This document shows positions 33,905 to 41,218 of a stretch of 64,000 nt of DNA, piece after piece. The stretch is from Gudongella sp046224405 (lineage in GTDB: Bacteria; Bacillota; Clostridia; Tissierellales; Tissierellaceae). Location: assembly GCF_046224405.1 (NCBI RefSeq), contig NZ_JBJXRK010000007.1, forward strand, positions 40,314 to 104,313, in the 5' to 3' direction. The number at the start of each line of letters is the position of its first letter. Position 1 is the first letter of the stretch. Made by a program: the position numbers and the translations under genes. The notes under the pieces were generated by a model. That model did no database searches and was not told where the DNA came from. It worked only from the letters and a program-made list of their open reading frames with translations.

Positions 33905-34122
33905 ACAAAAAAATAAAGGGTCTTCTCATCTAAAGGACGAGAAAACCCGTGGTACCACCTTAATTCACATAAAGCCTCTTATCACGTATGGTGTGAAATT
34001 CCCTGCAGACTCCAGGCTGTATTTGGATAATGTGCCATCTGTCAGCCTCCCACCACGGCTCACTCTCTGTGAAGATGCATCACATAATCTACTTGTACCC
34101 TTCATTGTCCCTATGAATTTAA
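33905..34122 (-). ncRNA. T-box leader, tyrosine-specific
   Basis: Read on the minus strand, the leader contains the AGAGAGTG-type and GGTGGGAGGCTG stem I motifs, the specifier TAC followed by A (34021-34019), the T-box sequence AAGGTGGTACCACGG and then a terminator hairpin (GGGTTTTCTCGTCC against GATGAGAAGACCC) with a T run before the tyrS ribosome binding site. The UAC specifier matches tyrosine, agreeing with the gene it controls. Confidence 0.95.
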
Positions 34123-34126
34123 TAAC

Positions 34127-34155
34127 ATATTATTATATGTAGAGACCCTTGTCAA
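34127..34155 (-). promoter_or_regulatory. Promoter of the T-box-tyrS transcript
   Basis: On the minus strand a perfect TTGACA (34155-34150) and TAATAT (34132-34127) are separated by 17 bp, which puts the transcript start at the 5' edge of the T-box. Confidence 0.75.
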
Positions 34156-34175
34156 GAAAAGAAAAAGAGGACTGA

Positions 34176-34550
34176 TTAGTCCTCCACCTTGATTTCCATG
34201 CTGTTTTCCCACAATCCGTGGATGTTGCAGTAGCTTGTTGCATAAAGTGTACCGGGTGCTGAAACCTTAAACTTAGTAGTAAGGTATGGAGCTGTGAAAA
34301 GCTCTGATTCTCCATGTGCAGCAAATGTGTAGGTGCCTATTTCCACTGGGAATTTACCTTCCTCAGGCTTGAAATATACCTTTATCCAAGCTATGTAGTG
34401 CTCCAGGGTGTTAGGATGTGGAATCTCCTCGCCTACAAGAACCTTAACCTCGACCTCTTCCCCATTCTTAACCATCTCAGGTGCGTGGATAACAGGAACG
34501 TGTTTTTCACCTTTCCAGTCTCCGCTTTGATAAAAATTACCGATTGACAT
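34176..34550 (-). CDS. Superoxide reductase, class II (neelaredoxin type)
   Basis: The 124-residue protein lacks the desulforedoxin domain and has the single Fe(His)4Cys centre: His17 (with Glu15-Lys16, the catalytic pair), His45, His51, Cys108 and His111. It reduces superoxide to peroxide with electrons from rubredoxin, a typical defence of anaerobes. The ATG at 34550 is 7 nt after GGAGG; a closer ATG at 34556 and longer frames upstream are less likely. Confidence 0.95.
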   Translation of the reverse strand: MSIGNFYQSGDWKGEKHVPVIHAPEMVKNGEEVEVKVLVGEEIPHPNTLEHYIAWIKVYFKPEEGKFPVEIGTYTFAAHGESELFTAPYLTTKFKVSAPGTLYATSYCNIHGLWENSMEIKVED

Positions 34551-34585
34551 GCTCATTCCTCCTTCTTTTGAATTATCTACTGAAA

Positions 34586-34615
34586 TGTATACCCGAAAAG
34601 ACCTAAAAAACACAA
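34586..34615 (-). promoter_or_regulatory. Promoter of the superoxide reductase gene
   Basis: On the minus strand TTGTGT (34615-34610) and TATACA (34591-34586) are separated by 18 bp, about 35 bp before the start codon. Confidence 0.55.
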
Positions 34616-34673
34616 ATTTATTATTAAAGATGCCATTTGGTTGGTATAATAGAACAAGAGGGGAGAGAATTGT

Positions 34674-35804
34674 ATGGATAGAGTTGAAATGATCGCCACC
34701 ACCACATTTGGATTGGAGGCAGTTACGAAGAGAGAACTGATTGAACTGGGAGTGGATGACATAAATGTCGAAAATGGGAAGATTTCCTTCAAGGGAACCC
34801 TAAGGGATATACCTAGAGCCAATCTGTGGCTGAGAACGGCAGAAAGGGTTCTTGTGAAAATGGGAGAATTCAAGGCTTTAACCTTTGATGAACTGTTCGA
34901 GAAGACCAAATCGTTGCCATGGGAGGACTGGATTCCTGAGGACGGGAACTTCATAGTGGAGGGAAAGAGCGTCAAATCCCAGCTATACAGCATATCGGAC
35001 AGCCAAAGAATTGTAGAAAAAGCCATTGTTGAGAGACTCAAGACCAAGTATCCTGTAGAATGGTTTGAAAAATCAGGGGCCAGATACAGAGTAGAGGTTG
35101 CCCTATTAAAGGATATCGCTACACTGACAATCGATACATCAGGCGAAGGACTCCACAAGAGAGGCTACAGGGACAGAGCTGGAGATGCCCCAATAAAGGA
35201 GACCCTTGCTGCTGCAATGGTTATGCTAAGCTACTGGAACAAGGATAGGGTACTTTTTGATCCCTTCTGTGGTTCAGGAACAATACTGATTGAGGCTGCC
35301 ATGATAGGCAAAAATATTGCTCCGGGACTTGATAGAAAGTTTGATGCGGAATATTGGGGTATAATTCCAAAGGAATACTGGTCCGTGGAAAGAGTTGAGG
35401 CTATGAGAAAGATTGACCACGACTCAACACTCCACCTGCTTGGTTCGGATACAGATAAGAGGTCAATTCTTAGGGCCAGGGACAACGCTGCAAATGTGGG
35501 GCTTGAGGATGACATAGCTTTTTTCATGAAGGATATGAGAGACGTTGATTTGCAGGAAGACTACGGAGTGGTAATAACCAATCCGCCATATGGTGAAAGG
35601 ATGGGGGACCGTGAAGAGGTAGAGCAGCTCTACAGGGACTTTGGGAAAAAGTTCAGTGACCATCCAACCTGGTCAATCTATTCCATCACCTCAAATGAAA
35701 ATTTTGAAACGCTCTACGGCAAGAAGGCTGACAGGAAGAGGAAGCTTTACAATGGGAGAATCAAGGTGGACTTCTACCAATTTTATGGTCCAAGGCCTGA
35801 ATAA
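34674..35804 (+). CDS. THUMP-domain class I RNA methyltransferase (RlmL/YpsC type)
   Basis: The 376-residue protein has an N-terminal ferredoxin-like/THUMP RNA-binding part (about 1-160) and a Rossmann methyltransferase domain with the SAM-binding DPFCGSGTILIEAA and the catalytic NPPYGERMG motif for N2-methylation of guanine. Homologues modify 23S rRNA. A TATAAT lies about 30 bp upstream. It is 15 bp from the adenosyltransferase gene, with which it is probably co-transcribed. Confidence 0.92.
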   Translation: MDRVEMIATTTFGLEAVTKRELIELGVDDINVENGKISFKGTLRDIPRANLWLRTAERVLVKMGEFKALTFDELFEKTKSLPWEDWIPEDGNFIVEGKSVKSQLYSISDSQRIVEKAIVERLKTKYPVEWFEKSGARYRVEVALLKDIATLTIDTSGEGLHKRGYRDRAGDAPIKETLAAAMVMLSYWNKDRVLFDPFCGSGTILIEAAMIGKNIAPGLDRKFDAEYWGIIPKEYWSVERVEAMRKIDHDSTLHLLGSDTDKRSILRARDNAANVGLEDDIAFFMKDMRDVDLQEDYGVVITNPPYGERMGDREEVEQLYRDFGKKFSDHPTWSIYSITSNENFETLYGKKADRKRKLYNGRIKVDFYQFYGPRPE

Positions 35805-35819
35805 GAAAGGATGGTTTAA

Positions 35820-36344
35820 ATGGGAATCTATACTAAGACAGGAGACAAGGGGAAAACTTCTTTGTTTGACAACAAAAGGGTTACAAAAGATGACATAAGG
35901 GTTGAAAGCTACGGTACAGTTGACGAACTGGGAACTTTTCTGGGGCTTGCAAAGAACTATGTAGACCAAGAGCTGAGGGAACGGATCTATACCATTCAGA
36001 ACAAGCTTTTTACCGTGGCAACAAATCTTGCCACTGAAGACCAATCAAAGGTTGCCCATAGAATGAAGGAGGAGGACATAAAGTACCTTGAGGATACAAT
36101 TGATGAGTATATGGGAAGACTTAACGACCCAACGGGCTTTATAATTCCAGGATCAAACATATCCTCAGCCTATCTGCATGTAGCAAGGACGGTTTGCAGA
36201 AGGGCTGAAAGAAGGATAATCTCACTTACGGGAGTTGCTGAGGTGGATCCCTTGGTTGTGAAGTATGTTAACAGATTATCAGATGCAATTTATGCAATGG
36301 CCAGGTATTCAGAGGAGGAGCAAAGAGCGGTAAAATACGATTGA
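35820..36344 (+). CDS. PduO-type cob(I)alamin adenosyltransferase
   Basis: The 174-residue protein has the PduO-type ATP-binding N-terminus IYTKTGDKGKTSLFDN, the RVESYGTVDELG motif and the C-terminal RRAERR and YVNRLSDAIYAMAR helices. It makes adenosylcobalamin, the cofactor of methylmalonyl-CoA mutase encoded at 60.5-62.6 kb. GAAAGGATGG lies before the ATG. Confidence 0.94.
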   Translation: MGIYTKTGDKGKTSLFDNKRVTKDDIRVESYGTVDELGTFLGLAKNYVDQELRERIYTIQNKLFTVATNLATEDQSKVAHRMKEEDIKYLEDTIDEYMGRLNDPTGFIIPGSNISSAYLHVARTVCRRAERRIISLTGVAEVDPLVVKYVNRLSDAIYAMARYSEEEQRAVKYD

Positions 36345-36539
36345 TTTGCCAAGGGGAGCTGGTGAAATTGTTTTCCTGTACAAAGCTCTGAAAAAGCCAT
36401 CTAATTAGGAGATTAGCATTAATTTAGTTGTGGAAAAATGCTCTGATATGAGATACAATGATAATAGTCACCAAATATTTAGCATTGCTGGATGTGACAT
36501 GACAGTTTAAATATTAACGACCTCAAAGAGGTGATTATT

Positions 36540-37670
36540 ATGATTGAAGAAAAAAAGGAAATAGACGTATCTGAAGATTTATCATATATCCCCTATGGAT
36601 TATTGAATTATCGCGTCCTTGAAGGAATGGCCGACTGGGTCAGGGTAATTGATAAGAATGGCAAGGTCATATTTGCAAATGCTGCCATGAAGGATGCACT
36701 TGGAGAGGACATCGTGGGAAGTGACTGCTACAAGGTCCACTGCAGAAATCAGAAATGTGGATTTTGTATTACAAGCAGAAGCATAGAGACAGGGGAAACC
36801 GTCCAAAAAGAGGAAATAATCCAGGGTCAGTACTATTCCGTGAAGAGCTCACCTGTAAAAAATCAGAATGGAGAGATTGCCGGTGCAGTTGAGGTGTTCA
36901 GAAATGTCACCAGAGAGAGAAAGCTGGAACTTGAGCTGATTGAAAGAAACAAGAAGATGAGTCGGGATCTGCATTTTGCAAGAAGGATTCAGGAAAGGGT
37001 CCTGCCCAAGAGAGGAATCGTTGAGAACCTTAGGATTGACTATGTCTACCAGGCATCTGAGATGCTCAGTGGGGATATGTTTGACCTTTTCTATATAGAC
37101 GAGGCAAACATAGGAATATATATATGCGATGTGGCAGGGCATGGGATAGCGGCTTCAATGATGACCATGTTTATTAAGCAGGCAATGAGGAGCATAAAGG
37201 ATGAGGTTTTGAGTCCAGCACTTGCACTTGAGGAGCTTCATAAGAGGTTTAGCATCCTGGAGCTTGAGGCAGACAAGTATTTTACAATATTCTATGGAGT
37301 ATACAACAAGGTTACTCACAGATTCACCTACTCAAACGCAGGACATAACTGCTATCCGATAAAATTCAACTCAGAGGAGATTGAACCTTTGAAAATCAAG
37401 GGTTACCCAATTACATTGCTCTTTGAAAAGGTTGAATACAAGGAGAAGGAAATCAAATTGAATCTTGGAGATAAAATACTGCTTTACACTGATGGGATAA
37501 CAGAGGCTAGAGACCACAATGACAAGCAGTTTGGAATAGAGGGAGTTTTGGAGACTGTCCAGAAAAATCCTGACAACATTCTAAAGGAAGTTGAAGATAA
37601 GTTTATAATCCACAGCTGGGGGGAACAGGATGACGATTATGCCCTGGTGTTGGTGGAAGTAGTAGATTAA
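36540..37670 (+). CDS. PAS domain and SpoIIE-type PP2C phosphatase
   Basis: The 376-residue protein has an N-terminal PAS domain (about 20-130) that contains a cysteine cluster, CYKVHCRNQKCGFC, and a C-terminal PP2C phosphatase (about 165-376) with metal-binding Asp residues in LSGDMFDLF, CDVAGHG, DDDYALV, and LYTDGITEA. Such RsbU/SpoIIE-like proteins dephosphorylate anti-sigma antagonists. No partner (STAS or RsbW-like) gene is adjacent. ATG 36540 follows AAAGAGG by 8 nt; a GTG at 36531 is less suitable. The 195-bp upstream gap shows no clear promoter. Confidence 0.9.
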   Translation: MIEEKKEIDVSEDLSYIPYGLLNYRVLEGMADWVRVIDKNGKVIFANAAMKDALGEDIVGSDCYKVHCRNQKCGFCITSRSIETGETVQKEEIIQGQYYSVKSSPVKNQNGEIAGAVEVFRNVTRERKLELELIERNKKMSRDLHFARRIQERVLPKRGIVENLRIDYVYQASEMLSGDMFDLFYIDEANIGIYICDVAGHGIAASMMTMFIKQAMRSIKDEVLSPALALEELHKRFSILELEADKYFTIFYGVYNKVTHRFTYSNAGHNCYPIKFNSEEIEPLKIKGYPITLLFEKVEYKEKEIKLNLGDKILLYTDGITEARDHNDKQFGIEGVLETVQKNPDNILKEVEDKFIIHSWGEQDDDYALVLVEVVD

Positions 37671-37700
37671 CCTAGAATACTTATTCTAGGTTTTGTTTTC
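37669..37700 (+). terminator. Intrinsic terminator after the phosphatase gene
   Basis: AACCTAGAATA (37669-37679) and TATTCTAGGTT (37682-37692) are perfect complements followed by a T-rich tail. Confidence 0.78.
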
Positions 37701-37745
37701 ATTGATTAGGGGAAGTGGGATATATAAAACTCTAGGAGGGGTAAT

Positions 37746-39050
37746 ATGACTGTTGGTTTTGATTATTCAAAGAGCTTTATCAAAAAGCATGAGGTTGAGT
37801 TTATGAAACCATTCCTGAAGGAAGCGCACAATCTTCTGCACGATGGTGAAGGACCTGGAAACGAGTTCATAGGATGGCTGGATTGGACAGAAAAATATGA
37901 CAGACAGGAATATGAAAAGATTAAGACCGTTGCAAGTAGTATAAGACAGAAGGCGGATGTTTTCATAGTGGTTGGAATCGGTGGCTCCTACCTGGGTGCT
38001 CGCGCAGCCTTTGAAGCACTGACCCACACCTTCCACAACCTTCTTCCAAAGGAGACTAGAAATGCACCACAGATTTACTTTGCAGGAAATAACATGTCTC
38101 CAAAGTATATGACGGATCTTATGGAAACCCTTGATGACAAGGAAATCTATGTAAATGTAATCTCCAAATCGGGGACTACCACAGAACCTGCAATAGCCTT
38201 TAGGATACTTAAATCTCATCTGGAGGAAAAGTACGGCAAGGAGGAAGCAAAGAACAGGATTTTTGCAACCACGGACAAGAGCAAGGGTGCATTGAAGACA
38301 TTGGCTACCAATGAAGGTTATGAGACATTTGTGATTCCTGATGACATCGGTGGAAGATATTCAGTTCTCACACCAGTTGGACTGCTTCCTCTTGCAGTGG
38401 CTGGAATTGACATAGACCAGCTGATGGAGGGTGCTCACGAAGCTGCAATTCAGTATGGAAATCCAAATATTGATGAAAATAGATGCTACCAGTATGCAGT
38501 TGCAAGACAGATTCTCCATAGAAGGGGAAAGGAAATTGAGATTTTGGTAAATTACGAGCCTGGACTGCAATACCTGGGAGAATGGTGGAAGCAGCTGTAT
38601 GGTGAGTCTGAAGGCAAGGATGGGAAGGGATTATTCCCGGCCAGTGTCAACTTCACTGCAGACCTTCATTCCATGGGTCAGCTGATACAGGACGGTAAAA
38701 GGAATATATTCGAAACAAGCATAGTTCTGGAAAGCGCCCAGAAGGATCTGGAAATAACCGAGGATGAGGAAAATCTTGACGGCTTGAATTATCTTAAGGG
38801 TAAGACAATTGGTCATGTAAACAGAAAGGCCTTCGAAGGAACACTTTTGGCACATCTTGAAGGGAATGTACCTAATCTTATAATTTCCCTGCCAAGGCTT
38901 GATGAGTTCCACTTTGGAAAGTTGATATACTTTTTCGAAAAGGCCTGTGCAATCTCTGGATACCTTCAGGGAGTGAATCCTTTTGACCAACCAGGAGTTG
39001 AAGCCTACAAGAGCAATATGTTCAAACTCCTAGGGAAAGAAGGCTATTAA
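37746..39050 (+). CDS. pgi: Glucose-6-phosphate isomerase
   Basis: Pgi interconverts glucose-6-phosphate and fructose-6-phosphate. The 434-residue protein is of the Firmicutes type, with the sugar-phosphate segments VVGIGGSYLGARAAFEAL and NVISKSGTTTEPAIAFR, the catalytic region around GDIGGRYSVLTPVGLLP (here DDIGGRY) and a C-terminal catalytic Lys in VEAYKSNMFKLLG. TAGGAGG precedes the ATG. Confidence 0.96.
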   Translation: MTVGFDYSKSFIKKHEVEFMKPFLKEAHNLLHDGEGPGNEFIGWLDWTEKYDRQEYEKIKTVASSIRQKADVFIVVGIGGSYLGARAAFEALTHTFHNLLPKETRNAPQIYFAGNNMSPKYMTDLMETLDDKEIYVNVISKSGTTTEPAIAFRILKSHLEEKYGKEEAKNRIFATTDKSKGALKTLATNEGYETFVIPDDIGGRYSVLTPVGLLPLAVAGIDIDQLMEGAHEAAIQYGNPNIDENRCYQYAVARQILHRRGKEIEILVNYEPGLQYLGEWWKQLYGESEGKDGKGLFPASVNFTADLHSMGQLIQDGKRNIFETSIVLESAQKDLEITEDEENLDGLNYLKGKTIGHVNRKAFEGTLLAHLEGNVPNLIISLPRLDEFHFGKLIYFFEKACAISGYLQGVNPFDQPGVEAYKSNMFKLLGKEGY

Positions 39051-39109
39051 TCCCCTTGATTAATCAGTCTATCACTGGTATGATAAATATTGGACAAGGA
39101 GGGATTCCG

Positions 39110-39889
39110 TTGGAGTTTAAACATTTGATTCTTAACAAGGAAGATAACATAGGTGTTCTACGGATCAACAGACCGGAAGCTATGAATTCCCTCAACACAG
39201 AGGTGTTGAAGGAGCTGCTGGCAGCTGTGGAACAGGTAAAGAATGACGAGGATATTTACGTTCTTATTTTAACTGGAGAAGGAAAGGCATTCGTTGCAGG
39301 AGCTGATATTTCAGAGATGAGTACCATGGATTCAGTTCAGGCAAGATCCTTTGCAGAGACTGGACTTAAGGCCTTCAGGGAAATGGAGATCATGGAGAAG
39401 CCAGTGATTGCAGCGGTTAACGGCTTTGCACTAGGAGGTGGCTGCGAGCTTGCTATGGCATGTGATATTAGGGTTGCATCCACAAAAGCAAAGTTTGGTC
39501 AACCTGAGGTCGGACTTGGTGTTACCCCAGGATTTGGTGGAACGGTCAGATTGTCACGTCATGTAGGATTGGCCAAGGCCAAGGAGCTTATCTACACTGG
39601 GAGTATAATAAAGGCTGATGAGGCTCTTCAGATTGGTCTGGTAAATAGGGTTGCCGAGCCTGAAGACTTGATGGGGACTGCCATGGAAATGGCTAAAATG
39701 ATAGCTTCAAATGCTCAGCTTGCAGTCAGATATTCCAAACAGTCCATAAATAGAAGCTTTGAAACCGACATGGAAACAGGAATGGAAATTGAAAGGAACC
39801 TTTTCGGTCTTTGTTTTTCAACAGAGGACCAGAAGGAAGGAATGAAAGCATTTGGGGAGAAAAGAAGGCCTGAATTCAAGGTAAAATAA
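39110..39889 (+). CDS. crt: Enoyl-CoA hydratase/crotonase
   Basis: Crotonase hydrates crotonyl-CoA to 3-hydroxybutyryl-CoA. The protein has the oxyanion segment AFVAGADISEM, and both catalytic Glu positions, in GGGCELAMACD and FGQPEVGLGVTPGFGG. TTG 39110 is chosen because AAGGAGGG lies 6 nt upstream, which gives 259 residues, the usual crotonase length; the frame is open back to 39056. It is followed 13 bp later by hbd. No thiolase, bcd or etf genes are close. Confidence 0.93.
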   Translation: MEFKHLILNKEDNIGVLRINRPEAMNSLNTEVLKELLAAVEQVKNDEDIYVLILTGEGKAFVAGADISEMSTMDSVQARSFAETGLKAFREMEIMEKPVIAAVNGFALGGGCELAMACDIRVASTKAKFGQPEVGLGVTPGFGGTVRLSRHVGLAKAKELIYTGSIIKADEALQIGLVNRVAEPEDLMGTAMEMAKMIASNAQLAVRYSKQSINRSFETDMETGMEIERNLFGLCFSTEDQKEGMKAFGEKRRPEFKVK

Positions 39890-39902
39890 GTGGAGGTGCT
39901 TT

Positions 39903-40751
39903 ATGAAAAAGGTAAGTGTGTTGGGAAGAGGGACAATGGCATTGGGTATCGTTCAGATATTTGCCCAGAAGGACATAGAGGTGACCATATGGGTTAGGTC
40001 TATCGACCCTGACAAGCCAAGGGGAAGTGTTGCACCAATAGAAAAGGCTTTGAGCAAGCTTGTCAACAAGGAAAAGATAAGCCAGGAACAGATGGACAAG
40101 ACCCTTCAGAACATAAAGATAACCACTGACCTGAACAAGGTTTCAGACAGTGATCTTGTTATTGAGGCAATATCTGAGGACATGAAGGTCAAGAAGGATA
40201 CATTCGGCAAGCTGGATGAAATCTGCAAGCCTGAAGCCATACTTGCAACAAACACATCCTCACTTTCCATAACTGAAATTGCAAATTCAACAGGCAGACC
40301 GGACAAGGTCATAGGTATGCACTTCTTCAATCCCGTGCCCCTAATGAAGCTTGTGGAGGTCATAAAAGGACTTGCAACATCAGAAGAAACCAAGGACAAA
40401 ATAGTTGAGCTGTCAAAATCCCTTGGCAAGACACCAGTTGAGGTTGAGGAAGCACCCGGATTTGTTGTAAACAGGATTCTTATCCCTATGATAAATGAAG
40501 CCGTTGGAATATTGGCTGACGGAGTGGCAACGGCAGAGGATATTGACGAGGCCATGAAGCTTGGAGCAAACCACCCAATAGGGCCACTTGCCCTTGGTGA
40601 TCTTGTTGGTCTTGATGTATGCCTTGCAATCATGGATGTTCTTTACGAAGAATTCCAGGATTCAAAATACAGGGCACATCCTTTGATGAGAAAGATGGTT
40701 AGAGGAAATCTTCTTGGTAGAAAAACAGGCAAGGGCTTCTACACTTATTAA
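39903..40751 (+). CDS. hbd: 3-hydroxybutyryl-CoA dehydrogenase
   Basis: The 282-residue NAD-dependent enzyme pairs with Crt in butyrate-type metabolism. It has the catalytic His in IGMHFFNPVPLMKLVE, the LATNTSSLSITEIA segment and the C-terminal GRKTGKGFYTY. The N-terminal dinucleotide motif reads VLGRGTMALG, in which the usual final Gly of GxGxMG is Ala. GGAGG precedes the ATG. It is probably one transcript with crt. Confidence 0.94.
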   Translation: MKKVSVLGRGTMALGIVQIFAQKDIEVTIWVRSIDPDKPRGSVAPIEKALSKLVNKEKISQEQMDKTLQNIKITTDLNKVSDSDLVIEAISEDMKVKKDTFGKLDEICKPEAILATNTSSLSITEIANSTGRPDKVIGMHFFNPVPLMKLVEVIKGLATSEETKDKIVELSKSLGKTPVEVEEAPGFVVNRILIPMINEAVGILADGVATAEDIDEAMKLGANHPIGPLALGDLVGLDVCLAIMDVLYEEFQDSKYRAHPLMRKMVRGNLLGRKTGKGFYTY

Positions 40752-40761
40752 ATCCACTCCA

Positions 40762-40791
40762 TTGACAAAATGGATGTATTTATGATATATT
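40762..40791 (+). promoter_or_regulatory. Promoter of the riboswitch-antiporter transcript
   Basis: A perfect TTGACA (40762-40767), 18-bp spacer with TG before the -10, and TATATT (40786-40791). The predicted start falls at the first base of the riboswitch. Confidence 0.75.
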
Positions 40792-40798
40792 CAGTCTG

Positions 40799-40894
40799 TT
40801 AGAGGGAGTAACTGCCCTGATCGGGAACTTAAGTCACCAATAACGGACAGGAATTGTCCTGGCTTAAGTGGTTCAAAATCGTGTGAGACTCTAC
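40799..40894 (+). ncRNA. yybP-ykoY-like (Mn2+) riboswitch, variant core
   Basis: A P1 helix is formed by TAGAG (40800-40804) and CTCTA (40889-40893). Inside it lie GGAGTA directly after the 5' arm and GTGAGA directly before the 3' arm, the hallmark positions of the yybP-ykoY family. The third element, AAGTCACCAATAAC with a GGACA/TGTCC hairpin and CTGGCTTAAG, aligns with the conserved AAGTCGTCAA and CCGGCTTT segments but with changed bases. The downstream antiporter is a usual target for this class. Its 3' arm is shared with the terminator, so metal binding should favour read-through. Confidence 0.72.
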
Positions 40895-40928
40895 AATTCC
40901 CCAAGGGGGAGTTGTAGAGTTTATTTAT
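40888..40928 (+). terminator. Riboswitch expression-platform terminator
   Basis: ACTCTACAATTCCCC (40888-40902) pairs with GGGGGAGTTGTAGAGT (40905-40920) with one bulge, followed by TTTATTTA. It uses the 3' arm of riboswitch P1, so the two structures exclude each other. Confidence 0.78.
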
Positions 40929-40930
40929 GA

Positions 40931-40966
40931 CCTAACCCAGCGATAAAACGAAGTTTTGGAGCTGCT
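40931..40966 (+). repeat. 36-nt direct repeat, copy 1
   Basis: Begins with CCTAACCCAGCGATAAAAC and continues to GGAGCTGC. It matches copy 2 at 41153-41188 at all but three positions, 222 nt apart. Confidence 0.8.
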
Positions 40967-41152
40967 GGTAGGTCTCTCCGTAGTTTCGCATCACAAATTT
41001 GTTTGCTCATGAAATTCACACAAATTTGGAGCTCATTACGTTTGAATTACCAACAACTCGCTTGGCTCGTTGGGTCAAGTCATAAACGCAACGAATGCCA
41101 ATTTCATAGACCGAAGGGAGAATGAAATTGTGCAATGAGACTGAGGGAAATG

Positions 41153-41188
41153 CCTAACCCAGCGATAAAACAAGGTTTGGGAGCTGCG
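41153..41188 (+). repeat. 36-nt direct repeat, copy 2
   Basis: Begins with the same 19-nt stretch as copy 1 (CCTAACCCAGCGATAAAAC). It lies in frame with the antiporter and would code PNPAIKQGLGAA if translation began upstream, but the true start is probably 31 nt beyond it. Confidence 0.8.
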
Positions 41189-41218
41189 GAGGCTATACAT
41201 GAAATTAAGGAGATGGAA

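Larger units (their letters stand above)
40921..41218 (+). other. Repeat-like spacer between riboswitch and antiporter
   Basis: About 300 nt of non-coding or decayed sequence. It holds two copies of a 36-nt segment, inverted-repeat ends GACCTAACCCAGCGA (40929-40943 region) and TCGTTGGGTCAAGTC (near 41070-41086), the repeated CACAAATTTG, and a hairpin CAATTTCAT/ATGAAATTG (about 41100-41131). A frame from 40931 is open for about 65 codons (reading SQICLLMKFTQIW and SSHKRNECQFHRPKGE) but has no start codon or ribosome binding site. The composition is unlike neighbouring genes and suggests an inserted dispersed repeat. Confidence 0.55.

Noticed and set aside
41135..41218. Antiporter start at 41135 with a PNPAIKQGLGAA extension
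   Set aside because: The extension is coded by copy 2 of the 36-nt repeat, and AAGGAG fits the ATG at 41219. The extension is not like the family N-terminus.
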